DNA of 64,000 nucleotides, taken from positions 8,369,493 to 8,433,492 of the forward strand of contig NC_088872.1 in the NCBI RefSeq assembly GCF_032884065.1, written 5' to 3'. The notes under the pieces were generated by a model that was not told the DNA's origin, searched no databases, and saw only the letters and a list, made by a program, of their open reading frames with translations. The stretch's first letter is position 1, and the number at the start of each line of letters is the position of its first letter. The DNA is from Artemia franciscana. Its lineage: Eukaryota; Arthropoda; Branchiopoda; Anostraca; Artemiidae. The translations under genes and the position numbers were made by a program. Shown here in pieces: positions 1 to 11,879 of the stretch.

Positions 1-1720
1 GGTTCAGTAGGCTGAAGTATTTTGGTCTCGTATTTTCTTTCGCCCTATAAAACTCCATTTTCGATCCTTATTTCATTAATCCTCATTCTTTGTAGTGTCT
101 TAGTTATACCCCTAAGGTATCATGATCGGATCTGAACTATAAGAGGACGAGATTCTTGTTACCATGACATCGTCTACTCGAAGGGCTATTTTGATCTCAA
201 CAAACTTGATTGGAATCAAGAGGTAATGTCCTAGCTAATTCTTTGGTATTCGGGCGCAGCGTATTCTATAGGAGGAGGGTCCCTAATCTTTTCGTCAGTG
301 CATTTACCAGAAACACTCGCTGGCTTTGAGCCACACTTGATGGGAAGTAAGAGCTAGCGTCCTAATTATACCTTTTGTAGGTTATGACCCGATTCGATAT
401 ACGTGGGAAAAATGATTTGCCCCTTATGGATTTCCTGTCATAATTTGGCCTTTATGTTGTAGGTAAGGGGGGCTGAGTCCCTTTCTTTAAAATCTCCACT
501 AGAAAGGGCTGCCAGATCCCGACCAAAGTTATTCAGAAAAAAAATATTAGCACCAGTTCCTTTTTGGAGTTAGGGACTTATTCTAGTCTAAATTCAATTC
601 AGCCTACTTGGAAGAGGAAGGGAAATTCCAAAATCCTCTGGTTGTTACATTTTCTAGGTCGAAGTTGGATCTCAATTATTATTGGAAAGTAAGAGTTAGT
701 GTTCTAGTCATTCTAGTCATGCCTTTTGGGTTTCCAAGAGTGATCCAAACTGCTGTCTTCTACAGAAAGAACTGGTTCTATAAATGCTTGCCGTTAGTAC
801 TTTACCTGAAGATTTTATCAGATATGAAACAAATTTGGTTCAGAGTATGACCTTGAAGGGGTTGTTCGATCTTAGCCAAAATTTATGATAGGTAATAGCT
901 ATTTTCCTAGTTCTGACTCTCGGGGTCAGGACCAATTTCATGTCTCAGGGAGAGGGAGAGAGATACGTAAATCCTGTTAACTTGGGTGTCTGCCAAAAGT
1001 GGTTGTCAGCTCTCGAACAAAGTAAATAATAACAGCTAACGTCCTAATCATGCCTTTTTGAATCTAGGATCGATTACCCATATGGGACAGGACTAAGGGG
1101 ATTTTAATTATTGCCATTAGCACATTTACAAGAAAGGGACATCATACTCTAAATAAACTTAGTGAAAATAAGAGTTTGACCTACAATTTTGCCTTTTCAA
1201 GTTTTGCACCTGATCTTATTTTGGGAGTAGGACAGATGACCAAAAAATCTTATGTCCTCAGTTTAATTGCTAGGTGGCATGACCCGCTGTGGAAAGAGTT
1301 AAGAGGCATAGTAGCAATGCTACTTGGCAGTTTTCGTGGCCAAGTGAAATTTGTTGGTTGATTTTGTCTGAAAATACCTTTTTTACACGTGAAAATACTT
1401 TTTGATCAAAGAAAAGCTGTCAAAACACAAGTTGTGCTGCTAAAGTGTCGGCAGCTTTTAGAATTCTCTTGAGTTCTGCCACTGGCAGCTTTGGAACTTT
1501 AACTTTTTCCATACCTGGGTATTGCGGTTCAGTTTGACCTGGTAAATAGCTACAGCCATGGTTTCGGGTGTCTATCTTGACCTGACATATGTGAAGAAAG
1601 ACTTACGTTCTTGTCATTTGCCTCCATCACAAGAGCTTCTTTATTGGATCTCAAATAAATTTGGTTGGGATTAGCTACTAAGGTTTTACGAGAATATGTG
1701 ATTTTGAGGTGTTTGAGTCC
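1..1720. repeat. Decayed tandem array of a ~130-340 bp motif
   Basis: A recognisable core recurs in the same orientation near 191-234, 331-375, 664-735, 1026-1060, 1150-1200 and 1643-1690. It reads roughly 'ggatctcaa..aaacttgattggaa' followed by 'gtaagagctagcgtcctaattatgcctttt'. Several copies are preceded by a 'gcatttacc(a)agaaa'-like block. Spacing alternates between about 130 and 340 bases and the copies are strongly diverged. The open frames in this stretch are short (at most 80 codons) and lack a protein-like pattern. I read this as an old satellite or minisatellite; a decayed multicopy transposon is the alternative. Confidence 0.5.
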
Positions 1721-1724
1721 AATC

Positions 1725-2840
1725 TAATAGCTTTTAGAGCCTTTCCCTCTAAAAGTTAAGTTCCAAATGAATTGTTGAGTGTTGTTTCATTTTTTGATTG
1801 ATTTCACCTTCAGGCACCGGTCGCTTCACTGATAGTCCAATAACTGTTGATAATCGTCTAAGAATGTCACATAGCTAACAAACGAAGTTTATTCTATGCA
1901 TAATTCGTAAAAATTTCAAAAACAAGTAAGTTGTCGCATGTGTTACCCTTGTTGTTGCAACACTTCACGGGGCCTTGTCATATAAGGTTTAGCTACTGAT
2001 TATGTTTGTTAGAAACTTATTAATATACTAATTAGATTGCAATTTTCCACCTTCGATTGCAACTTTCGCTTTGATTGGCACTTAATATTCTAAACATTTA
2101 ATTCCTTGTTTTTTTCCCAAGGAAAACCTGACTGCTATCAATTTATCGACTAAGGTTGCGATTTCTCAGATTTGCAAAAATTTTGACAATATTGACAACT
2201 AAATATGGAAGGTAAGTAGGGGTCCAAAATTTCTGACAGTATACACACAGTCGTTTATGACAGCATTAATAGCTTGGTATGGAAGATAAGTAGGGCTTCC
2301 AAATGGTGTACATCTCCGAAAACCCACTGCTTCTATGCCCTTGGTCCAAATTACTTGCAGCGTTTGACCATTTCGATTCCTGCTTTTTGTCTGTCCATGA
2401 AGAAGATATATTCCTTTTGATAGATGGATAGAGTTGTTTCTCTTATAACAACACAATATTAACACTACAATCTACTAATTCCCACAAAGGCTCCATGGCC
2501 TCTAGGAGGATTGATCGAATGGAATCGTGCAATTTGTCGGTAAGATAATTGCAAGGCTTCAGGGGAGGAATATTTATATCTATGAGTATGGAATGTTTAG
2601 AAAATACTTAATTTTCGAAGATAAAATAATTAATTTGTCGATTTGAGGTTTTCCATCATTAGTAACAGAAGAAACCTCCATAGGAGATGATTTGTTCATT
2701 TTTCTTTTTCGGATCTTCGATTCTCCTGTCTTGCACAATAGCTGGGTACAAAAACGGGTACCGATTGACGTTATATCCCATTGATTCCGTCGATGAAAGA
2801 GTTAATGGGAGAAGATCAATAGTCTAAATCTATTGATCAG
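1725..2840. other. No gene seen
   Basis: AT-rich single-copy-looking sequence. The only long open frame (2199-2465, - strand) has no recognisable domain, splice context or repeat match. Confidence 0.5.
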
Positions 2841-3430
2841 CTGGTAAAATTATAGCAGTTCATGTAACTGGCTTACCAATAAAGTGAATATATCACTCAA
2901 AGCCTTTTTTTATGTTCTTTACGAATATAATAATTGCTTCTACCGAAGTTCAAATTTAAGCACTTTTTAACCTAACCTAATACAACCTAAACTAACCTTA
3001 TTATAAATATTTTTAACTCTGAGAAAATGTAGCATCATTTTTTAAAGAACGATGAAAAAGATGGTGCTGAGAAAACGTAGTATTATTTTGAGGAAAACGA
3101 GCAATAACTCATACTTTAATTGAAAATTTGTCATTTTTAAGAGCTCAAAAAGTACTTAAATTTAAATTTGCAGTAGAAGCGACTATTATATATGTAAAGC
3201 ACATAAAAAAAGGCATCAAGTGGCATGTTCACTTTATTGGTAAGTTAGTTATATGAACTGTCATAATTTTTTGAAAATTTGTCATTTTTAAGAGCTCAAA
3301 AAGTGCTTAAATTTGAATTTACGGTAGAAACAACTATTATATTCATAAAGAACATAAAAATAGGCATCAAGTGGTATATTCACTTTATTGGTAAGCCATT
3401 ATATGAACTGCTATAATTTTACCGATCTGC
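2840..3430. repeat. Three copies of a ~125 bp repeat, one inverted
   Basis: A motif containing 'aaaggcatcaagtgg', 'tcactttattggtaag' and 'atgaactg' occurs on the + strand at about 3145-3272 and 3296-3423, and as its reverse complement at about 2845-2968. The inverted copy and either direct copy could pair into a large hairpin. Related sequence recurs in the inverted-repeat arms at 20753-20945 and 22136-22310, so this is a dispersed family and not a local duplication only. Confidence 0.75.
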
Positions 3431-4100
3431 TGACCTATCTACCCAAATTTGCTTATTTGGCTTGACTATTAGCCCGAAAAGACTGAAACGGTAAACAAAA
3501 AACAGAAGAATTATCCTACAAATATATAAATAATAACGAAACAAGTAAATACTTATTCTGCCTTTCTGCTCTTACTATATCTTATCGTGTCAAAATTACG
3601 ACTGAAGACCTCATTGTTCACATTTTAGTTATGAATGAAGAAACAAAAACATGATTTCCGACCAAAGTCCGCCAATATTCAAACCTATTCAGCCAGTAAT
3701 TCGTTTATATATGGTTTTCGCTTTTAAATGTATCAAATGAGGCAAAAGGATGATAGCCAATGGCTCATTTTCCTGGGGAAAAATCGATTTATAGGAATCC
3801 TTTTCTGAAGAACCGAAGCTAGGTATTAACAACTCCTAATGATCTCTTTGTTCATTTTCATAGATAAATAATGTATGATAGAAAATGGAAAATGCCATAG
3901 CATAATGGATGTAGTATAGCTTTATTAGACTTTTATTCTGCAGAATGGGGTTTTTCAGCTGCGTTTAGAATAAAGCTTGCCTTTATAAATCTGAACAACA
4001 AGGGGTTACTGACGCTTGTTAAACAATTATAATAAAACAGTTTCTTTAAAGTGAAAGTAGAGATCGGCACTAAAGATAAAAACGGGTTTAAAATTGTTCT
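3430..4100. other. No gene seen
   Basis: AT-rich sequence without a convincing open frame, RNA gene or repeat that I can recognise. Confidence 0.5.
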
Positions 4101-4104
4101 TTAT

Positions 4105-4525
4105 TTGACTCGGCTCAATAGTAACCAAAACTCTAAAAAACGAAATTTTGATAAATTTTTGACCAAAAAAACTGGAGGGCACCTAGGCCCCCTCCCATGC
4201 TCATTTTTTCCCAAAGTCACCGGATCAAAATTTTGATATTGGCATTTTGTTCAGAATAGTCGAAAAATCTAACAAAAATGTCTATGAGGACGACTTAATC
4301 CCCCACAGTCTCCGGAGGAAGGGGTGCAAGTTATGGACTTTGCCCATTGTTTACATATAGTATTGGTTATTGGGGAGTATACAGACGTTTTTATGGGACA
4401 TTTTCCTCGTGGTGGAGGGTTGGGGGGTACGTGGGGGGATATTTTCATGGTGGGATTTATTATGGGGGAAGAGAATTTCCATGAAGTGGGTGCAGGATTT
4501 TCCAGTATTACTTAAAGAAACAATG
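4105..4525 (+). repeat. Family A dispersed repeat body, partial copy
   Basis: It starts near 'cggctcaatagtaacc' and includes the 'ggagggcacctaggccccc' block. The same order of blocks is seen at 22312-22985 (+), 44165-44450 (+) and 60890-61620 (-). Open frames here are G-rich repeat translations with no protein pattern. In each copy the body runs directly into the fold-back module. Confidence 0.7.
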
Positions 4526-4789
4526 AGAAACTAAATAAAAAACCAAGTTTTTTGAACTGAAAGTAAGGAGCAACATTAAAACTTAAAACGAACAGAAACT
4601 ATTGTGTATATTAGGGGGCTCGTCCCCTCTTCAATACCTCGCTCTCTACGCTAAAGTATTTTTAGTAATTTCAAAAGAGCTATTTATTCTAATTAAACGG
4701 CCTTTGTGGTTCAGGGGTCATTCTTGAATAATTGGAACAAAATTTGAACTTTAATGAAATGAGTGAGGTATTGACGAGGGATTGAAAAA

Positions 4790-4790
<1 letters not shown>
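4526..4790 (+). repeat. Fold-back repeat, left arm and spacer, truncated
   Basis: Begins 'aaccaagttttttgaactg' then 'aaagtaaggagcaacatt', and contains the 'tacgctaaagt' core. The matching right arm seen in complete copies (41854-42150, 44617-44910, 22985-23335) is missing. After the spacer the sequence switches to the tandem repeat that follows. Confidence 0.7.
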
Positions 4791-5700
<910 letters not shown>

Positions 5701-5717
5701 GTTGTTTGTTTGTGTGT

Positions 5718-5848
5718 CTGTCGACTGACGTCATGTTTGTGTGTCGACTGACGTCATGTTTGTCGACTGACGTCATTATGAGGATTGAGCATTATTCCGT
5801 CATGAAGTTGTTTGTCGACTGACGTCATGTTTGTCGACTGACGAAATT
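5718..5848. repeat. Five 'GTCGACTGACGTCAT' repeats in the Helitron
   Basis: Copies begin at about 5720, 5743, 5762, 5814 and 5833. The first four are complete and each contains the palindrome TGACGTCA, the consensus cAMP-response/ATF site. The fifth degrades after 'GTCGACTGACG'. This may be subterminal repeat structure of the element; regulatory activity is not shown by the sequence. Confidence 0.8.
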
Positions 5849-5849
5849 A

Positions 5850-6066
5850 CAGACCGGGACACCGGGACACAAATGACGACCGGGACACAGGGAATATAAA
5901 TGACGACCGAGACGCTCAAAGATAAATTACAGACTGGGACACCGGGGCACAAATGACGACCGGGACACAGGAAATATAAATGACGACCGGGACACAGGGA
6001 CACAATTACAATGAGGACGCCGGGGGCACAGGGGGGATATATAAATGACGACGGGGACACAGGGAA
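5850..6066. repeat. 'GACCGGGACAC' tandem repeats in the Helitron
   Basis: About four imperfect units combine 'gaccgggacaccgggacac', 'aaatgacgaccgggacaca' and 'gggaatataaatgac'. They fill the space between the TGACGTCA array and the helicase remnant. A related 'gtgggacactgggacac' recurs at about 6304-6322 near the 3' end. Confidence 0.8.
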
Positions 6067-6067
6067 T

Positions 6068-6265
6068 GTTCGATTAGCAATCACCATAAACAAAGCTCAA
6101 GGGCAATCATTAGAATAATGAGGTATAGATCTGAATACGGATTGTTTTTCCCATGGACAATTATAGGTTGCATGTTCAAGAGTCGGTAAACCTGACAGTC
6201 TATTTATATGCACAGACAATGGGACAGCGAAGAATGTTGTATATTCGCAAGTTTTACGTAATTAA
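6068..6265 (+). pseudogene. Helitron helicase C-terminus, broken
   Basis: One frame reads through conserved Pif1/Helitron helicase motif VI ('ITINKAQGQSL'), then 'DCFSHGQL', 'VACSRVGKPD' and the usual short tail ending in 'VLRN' and a TAA at 6263-6265. Three in-frame stops (TAA, TGA and TAG) interrupt it, but no frameshift is needed. In intact Helitrons this is the extreme C-terminus of the Rep-helicase protein that drives rolling-circle transposition. Upstream helicase motifs and the Rep HUH domain are absent, so the fragment is non-functional. Family identification is firm because the motif order and spacing agree and the Helitron 3' terminus lies about 140 bases downstream. Confidence 0.85.
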
Positions 6266-6409
6266 AGACATATATATATATATATATATATATCTATATT
6301 CACAGGTGGGACACTGGGACACAACTACAATGGCGCGTAACTAATATGGCGCGTAACGACTTACGCGCGCGGGGGGGCTTGGGGGGCGTGAAGTGCCCCA
6401 ACAGCTAGT

Positions 6410-7110
6410 ATATATATACCTTATATGCCCCAGGGCATAACTTACAACACTTGCCCTGAGGGCTTTAGGAGGGGGGAGGGTGTCATCCTCAAAGATATAT
6501 TTTCTGGACCTTTCAATTACGTTGAACAAAAGGACTATCTCAGAATCGTGATTAGACGTGTTTGGGGAACTTGTGAAAGTTGCTCTCCAATTTCTTCGAC
6601 TGTTAAAAAGGGGCTTAAGCACTTTGAATTTCCAATCAAATAGTTCTTTTCGAAGTTTTTACGACAACAAATAGCCATCTCAAAATTTCTATCAAATGCA
6701 TTTCAGAAAAATATCAGTGTGTGGGGGATGGTATCCACACTTCAATCACTCTGAACCTCAGAAGGGCACTAAAACTATTGATTAGCAATCCAATGAGCCC
6801 TCACCCCCCCCCCCCGAAGTTTATACGACCACTGTTTCTATATACCTTATATACTCCCAGGGCATAACTTACAACCTTTACCCTGAGGGTTGCTGGGGGG
6901 GGGGTCATCCTCAAATACACAATTTTGGGACCTTTCAACTACGTTGAACAAAATGGTGATCTCAAAATTTTGATCGGATGTCTTTGGGGAAATAGTGGGC
7001 GTGGGAGGGGGGTTAGTTGCCCTCTGATCAATTTCGACTATAAAAAAGGGCGCTAACCCCTTCAATTTCCAATCGAATGAACCCTTTTCGAAGTTTCTAC
7101 AACAACTCCT
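6410..7110 (+). repeat. Family B repeat, copies 3 and 4
   Basis: Two further head-to-tail units begin with 'ttatatgccccagggcat' (near 6421) and 'ttatatactcccagggcat' (near 6845). They carry the same internal blocks as copies 1 and 2. At the 3/4 junction the sequence is 'tttctatatacctta' without TA expansion, which shows the ancestral junction. Confidence 0.75.
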
Positions 7111-7129
7111 TCGATACGAAGTGCCCTGG

Positions 7130-7200
7130 TCTAAAGAAAAAACATTTTGCCCACATTGCTCTTTACTTAGGCAGCGCTACTGAGCTGCCTATGACTTCTA
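7130..7200 (+). repeat. Short dispersed repeat shared with ~40860-40925
   Basis: 'ttgcccacattgctctttac' followed by a 'gcgct.ctg' block also appears in diverged form around 40863. At both places it lies next to family A or B material. Confidence 0.6.
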
Positions 7201-8730
7201 AACTTTTATGTTTATTCGTCTAAGAAATCGTTTTCGTGATCTGATCAAGGAATATTTACCCAAACTAAGTATTTTTTACATTATTGTTTGACTTCAATTT
7301 GGAACTGGTGCTTGCTTTCGCTAACAGGGCCTTCCACTTAAAAGTAGAATCATGATTCGAAGAAACGAAATATTGGCGCAACATCTTGACATAGTAGATT
7401 ATAAAAGGCCACCTCAGCTCACACACTGTAAGCTCTGGGCCAAAAAGAAGTGAAATCATTCTTTTTGGCCCCAGGCAGGAACTTTATGAATCTTCCCAAA
7501 ATGCGATTCCCTGTCCTTCAATCAGGCGTTAGAACAACACTCTGTCCATACCAAAGAAGTTTGGATCTTACCACTTCTCGCAATAAACTGGAAATTGCAG
7601 CAAATAAAAAAATAATAATAAAACAAAAATCGAAGTGTTGCCCCCGCCATGCAATAACTCCTGCTTGTTCTCGTACTCCTACTCGATCTTTATGTAATTT
7701 CAGGGACGTATGCTGGAAAGTCGATAAAATATTCTCGTACCTAAAAACGATCTCAAATTTTTTTTGAAAACGAGTTAGACAGACAGTTGCCTGCTTGATT
7801 AAGGAATAGGAGTCACAAAGCCAGAAGATTCTTTAGTCGTTTTTGCTGAAGCATATTACTGCAAAGGATGTAGAGGACCTGAGGAGAAACGCTTCAGTAC
7901 CCCTATGTCAACGGTTTCATTGTATAAATCCACTCAGCGGTTGTTCTGGCCTTTCTTGTGCCCAGAGCAAGATCTTGATTAGCCCCCCCCCGTCTTTCTC
8001 AAAATTTTTTGGCAAAATTAACACAATTTTCAATTAATAACTAAATTATTTTCAGTTTATTAATGATACTAATAGCCAATTTTTTAATTACTTTAAATTT
8101 TTTATTTAAGTTATTTTTAATTATTCTAATTTAATTATCTATATGAATTGATTAATAATTTATTGATTAGTTTGGTCTATTAACTACGCTCTCCATTTTA
8201 TTTTAATAAAAATAAAACTTGAAAAATTACAAAATGATTATAACCGTTATATTATTTGTTTGAAATTGTGTACCCCTAAAATTTCTGAGCACGGAGCAAC
8301 TGCCCCTTCTGTCCCTCCCTAGAATTGCCTCTGTCAAAGACACTGCAATGAAGCTACATTATTTAGCTTCTACACCGTAGCTTCTATACCTTTTTAGTAG
8401 GTTTTTATGAATAGCTGAAAAACCTTAATTCTGCCATCTTGTAAGATTGTCAAAGTGTTAAATATATCCTTTTTATTTTGGTTTGATGATTTAAAGTATA
8501 CAACAGCTAGTGAGTAACTTGACTTTAAAAACAGTTGCAATATCTAGGAAAATGTGGTTTGATATAGAATTTATTTTTAAAGCAAAATGCATTTCAAAAG
8601 CTGAAAATAGCAAAAGCTGTTATTTTTGGATTATTCCTAGTTGGAATAGTAGAAGTAGGAGAAACCAAGATGGCAGTGGCTTTTGTGAAAATTGTCATAG
8701 ATAACTTCGAAGACCACACTGCCTTTCCAT
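7200..8730. other. No gene seen
   Basis: The open frames at 7450-7767 and 7843-8037 (+) have unremarkable composition, no recognisable domain and no supporting splice context. The stretch is very AT-rich after 8030. Confidence 0.5.
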
Positions 8731-8969
8731 GACGAAAGTAAAACAGTTCAAAATAGGGATGAAACCTCTTTTATTGACAGTGAACAGATATAAAATCTCT
8801 TAACTGGATATTTCGAACACATATACAGTGTTCATCATCAGCAGTAAAAGTTTTACTGCTGATGATGAATACTGTTATGTGTTCGAAATATCCAGTTAAG
8901 AAATTTTATATTTGTTCACTGTCAATAAAAAAAGGTTTCATCCCTATTTTGAACTGTTTTACTTTCGTC
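8731..8969. repeat. Near-perfect 239 bp palindrome
   Basis: The left arm starts 'gacgaaagtaaaacagttca' and the right arm ends with its complement. The centre of symmetry lies between 8850 and 8851 ('gcagtaaaag|ttttactgc'), with essentially no loop. Only scattered mismatches are visible over about 119 bp. Such a structure fits a fold-back/MITE-type element or a recent inverted duplication. A transcript of either strand would form a long hairpin. The 69-codon + strand frame overlapping it is a by-product. Confidence 0.95.
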
Positions 8970-9872
8970 GCGAAAATTTTCGCAGTAGAAACTGTCATGG
9001 CAGGAGGGGTTGTAGTGAAGGTAGTTTCAATAGAGCTGAATTCTTTATGTGAAGGAAAAGTTTTGTTTTAGGGGTTTGTACGCTGTCGGTGAAACTAAGG
9101 GTCAGATTGTATATTTGCTGATTAACGCCCTTAACCGTTAATGGTTAATATTGAGTCCTTTGGGACCATTCCCTAAGTAATCCTCGAATGATCATGAGGC
9201 AAGAGATCTGCAAAATATCTTAAATATTAGCTTAGGGGGGAATGAAACCCTTTCTGTGAAATATTTACTTACCGTACTTTGAATTTTGACTTCAGTAGTA
9301 TAAAATTAGCCGCAGATTTGTAATCAACGATCCCAGAAATTCTTGGATGCAAACGGGAGTGGAGGCTGGACTAACTTTTCTACAATTAGCCATAAATTAA
9401 CGGCAACTTGATTTTAATTCAAACCTTTGAAACGTGTAAGCTACATACCCTTTTTTGTTTTGGGATAAAATCTTACCTCCATATTGCTAATTTTTGAAAT
9501 AAGAAATCCTCGAATGCCAGTTTTGCTCGAAAATAACGACCATTGTTTAGATATAAAGGCTATCTTCCAGTGGCTTCAATTCACGAGGCTTCTCTCTTCC
9601 AGGGGGACAAACATATTTTTTCTCATAGGGGGGGGGGGGTGATTTTTCTAATGGTAATACACAAAGAGACCATGTTTCAGTGAAAATACCTAAGAAATGG
9701 CATTTTTAAGAATCTAGGGAGGGGCGAAATTTGCCACATTGACGTCACTGAGTTTTGGTTTTGAATTTCTATGTAAAAAATTATTCGCAAGCTGTTCTAT
9801 ATATATTCTAAAATATATTAGCTTAAGGTAGGATTGTAAGTCAGTAAACTATGATTTTTTTTTCTCATTCAG
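8970..9872. other. No gene seen
   Basis: AT-rich sequence with a poly-G run at about 9629-9640. I see no supported exon, RNA gene or repeat. Confidence 0.5.
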
Positions 9873-9931
9873 GTGTGTCAGGTGTGTATGCAGAGGACTC
9901 TTTTGAGCCTGTAGCCTTTTTAAATGTTTAG
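9873..9931 (+). CDS. Possible short terminal exon (unidentified)
   Basis: A pyrimidine-rich acceptor ('tttttttctcattcag') precedes an open stretch that, entered with two bases completing a split codon, reads about 18 residues with acidic character and ends in a TAG at 9929-9931. The same entry phase applies to the candidates at 10406 and 11749, so the three could be alternative 3' exons of one + strand gene whose earlier exons lie elsewhere. The stretch is very short and could easily be chance in AT-rich DNA. Confidence 0.15.
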
Positions 9932-10405
9932 GTTCTCCCGGTCACCACTCTCTCCCATTCTCTTTTTCTGGTTAATCTCCCTATTTTCTGGAACTCTGAC
10001 AAAATTCTAATTTTACGAACTGGTTATACAGGGTCTAAGTTTTTTTTAACATTCGAACATCTTGGCCAAAACGTCCCAGAAGCAATAATGGGGTCCCCAC
10101 CCACCATCTTAGAATTATTCGCAGCTAAAGAGTAAATGGTGTAAGCGGTTTAATTGTTTATTTAGACTGTGGATTTGTTATATTCGTTATTTTAATAATT
10201 ATAATTTTTCATGGTAACTAACCTACCTCTTTTTCTTCTTTCCCTTTTTTGTCCCTAATGAACCAACTAAACAACTTTTAAGCAGGAAATACATCGAAAA
10301 TATAGATCATATTGTTTTCCTACTCATTTGTTTCCCATAAATGAAATAAATACTAATAAACTAAATTTAGTTAAATAATGAAGTTGATTATAGTTTTAAT
10401 TTCAG

Positions 10406-10494
10406 AATCTTCAATCCGCAGCGAAAATTCTGCTTCTCAGTCGTCAGACTCTGGTAACTCCGCACAAAGTGGCGGCTCCGCTATTCAGAAGTGA
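10406..10494 (+). CDS. Possible terminal exon, Ser-rich C-terminus
   Basis: The sequence 'tagttttaatttcag' is a plausible 3' splice site. After two bases completing a split codon the frame reads about 28 residues, rich in Ser, Gln, Asn and Gly ('SASQSSDSGNSAQSGGS'), and stops at TGA 10492-10494. The block is clearly more GC-rich than its surroundings, which argues for coding sequence. I do not recognise the protein. No donor or upstream exon was found in the window, and no AATAAA lies immediately downstream. Confidence 0.35.
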
Positions 10495-11748
10495 CGCTTT
10501 TATTTGGCGTTGTAAGCCGTAACTCAAAATTGGCGTTTCTTTTTTTTTTACAAGTTGTGTATTTGCTACTTTTTGTGCCATCCTTGTATTTGTACTTATT
10601 GATCTGAATTTGGTCAGTTTTTATATAATGATGTTTTTATAAGAAATATAATCTGTGATTTGTTCTGTGGCAAAGTCTGATTTTATTATAGCTAAAAGAC
10701 CAACCCAATTATGTTTATTATATCACATATTTTTGGTTATATCACATATTTGGTTATTTGGATTCGTTTTGGAATCGAAAGAAAAATATTTTCTTCATTT
10801 TAGACCTAGACACGAACGCAGGAATTATCTAGAGTGATATTTCTAATAATGATATAGATAATGAGGGATCGATATTTTTTTCATAATTTGAATAGAGTGA
10901 CATTCTTAATTATGATAGAGATAATGAGGGAATGAAATTTTTTTTATAATTTAAATTAAAATTGTCCAGAAGTCAGGCAAAATTTTGGATATTGGGAAAG
11001 GGGTTTGAGCCACATCCCCTCCCCCCGGTCTGCTACGTTCCTGTTTACACAAATCAAGTGAACAGAAAAAAATATCGATTCTGGCTATATTTGTAACTAA
11101 GCAGATTTGCATATAATGCTCACTCTTCCATAACTTGTTGGGCTCAACCTGGTCTTTTTTATTTTACCATTTATCAAGTCGGCCTTTGAAATGAAAAAAA
11201 AAGAATTTTTTTCTTTTAAAATAAAGGAAAACATTATAGAGATACGCACTTTACGAGTTAAGCCAAAAAAAAGTTTGGTTCTAGGAGACAATTATAGCTT
11301 TCAAATGAGAGATGAAATAAAATCATTTTATTTAAATTTACAAGAATTTCTCTAGTTTCAATTCACAAATCAAATTCTTTGTCAAAATTCCTAAAAGAAT
11401 TACTGCATTTTACTAACTGCATCTTCATGCTTTTTATAATGTTAAAAATAACACTTGCTACTACAGTGTTATAGGAAAAGGCAGTTTTTTGCACAAAATT
11501 GATTTTATTTCTTATATTATCTTTTCGAAAGATAAGTGTGTATAAATACTACATTCACTCATTATGTCATATATAGTTATAACCTTTACGATTATAACGT
11601 GATTCGTCAAGCTTGTACATGAAAATGCAGTTTTTTTGTAATTTTTTTTTCTATTTTGAAAACTATTTTACTTTTTAATTACACAAGGCCCTATATGTAG
11701 TAATTTTCTTTGAAATGGGCCATTAAACAGCTCTCTATGATTTTCCAG

Positions 11749-11831
11749 TGTCCAGCTATCTAAGTAGAAGTAAAAATGAAAGAAAGAATGCTGTCGATGT
11801 GGAATATCGTGGTCGCAGCAACTTTTTATGA
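11749..11831 (+). CDS. Possible terminal exon, basic C-terminus
   Basis: The acceptor 'tatgattttccag' is followed by a frame of the same phase as 10406. It gives about 26 residues with many Arg, Lys, Asn and Ser and a TGA at 11829-11831. A competing reading exists: ATG at 11776 opens a different frame ending at a strong donor 'ACG|GTAAGT' near 11875, which would make this a first exon. I cannot decide between the two. Confidence 0.2.
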
Positions 11832-11879
11832 CTTTATAGCCAACATATTTCCCTTGTTGTTCAACCCAAGGGACGGTAA

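Larger units (their letters stand above)
5622..6408 (+). mobile_element. Helitron remnant with both termini
   Basis: The 5' end is 'TC' followed by a long TA tract. The 3' end is 'CTAG' at 6405-6408, followed by T, with a GC-rich hairpin (GGGGC...GCCCC, about 6383-6399) a few bases upstream. This is the standard Helitron terminus (CTRR plus hairpin). The interior carries the C-terminal end of a Pif1-type helicase and two arrays of short repeats. The family B sequence on either side joins when the 787 bp are removed. The base before TC is T instead of the usual A, so the exact 5' end is uncertain. Rep and most of the helicase are missing, so the copy is non-autonomous. Confidence 0.85.

Noticed and set aside
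5800-6093. 97-codon minus-strand frame rich in Cys-Pro-Gly-Arg
   Set aside because: It is the reverse reading of the GACCGGGACAC tandem repeats in the Helitron.
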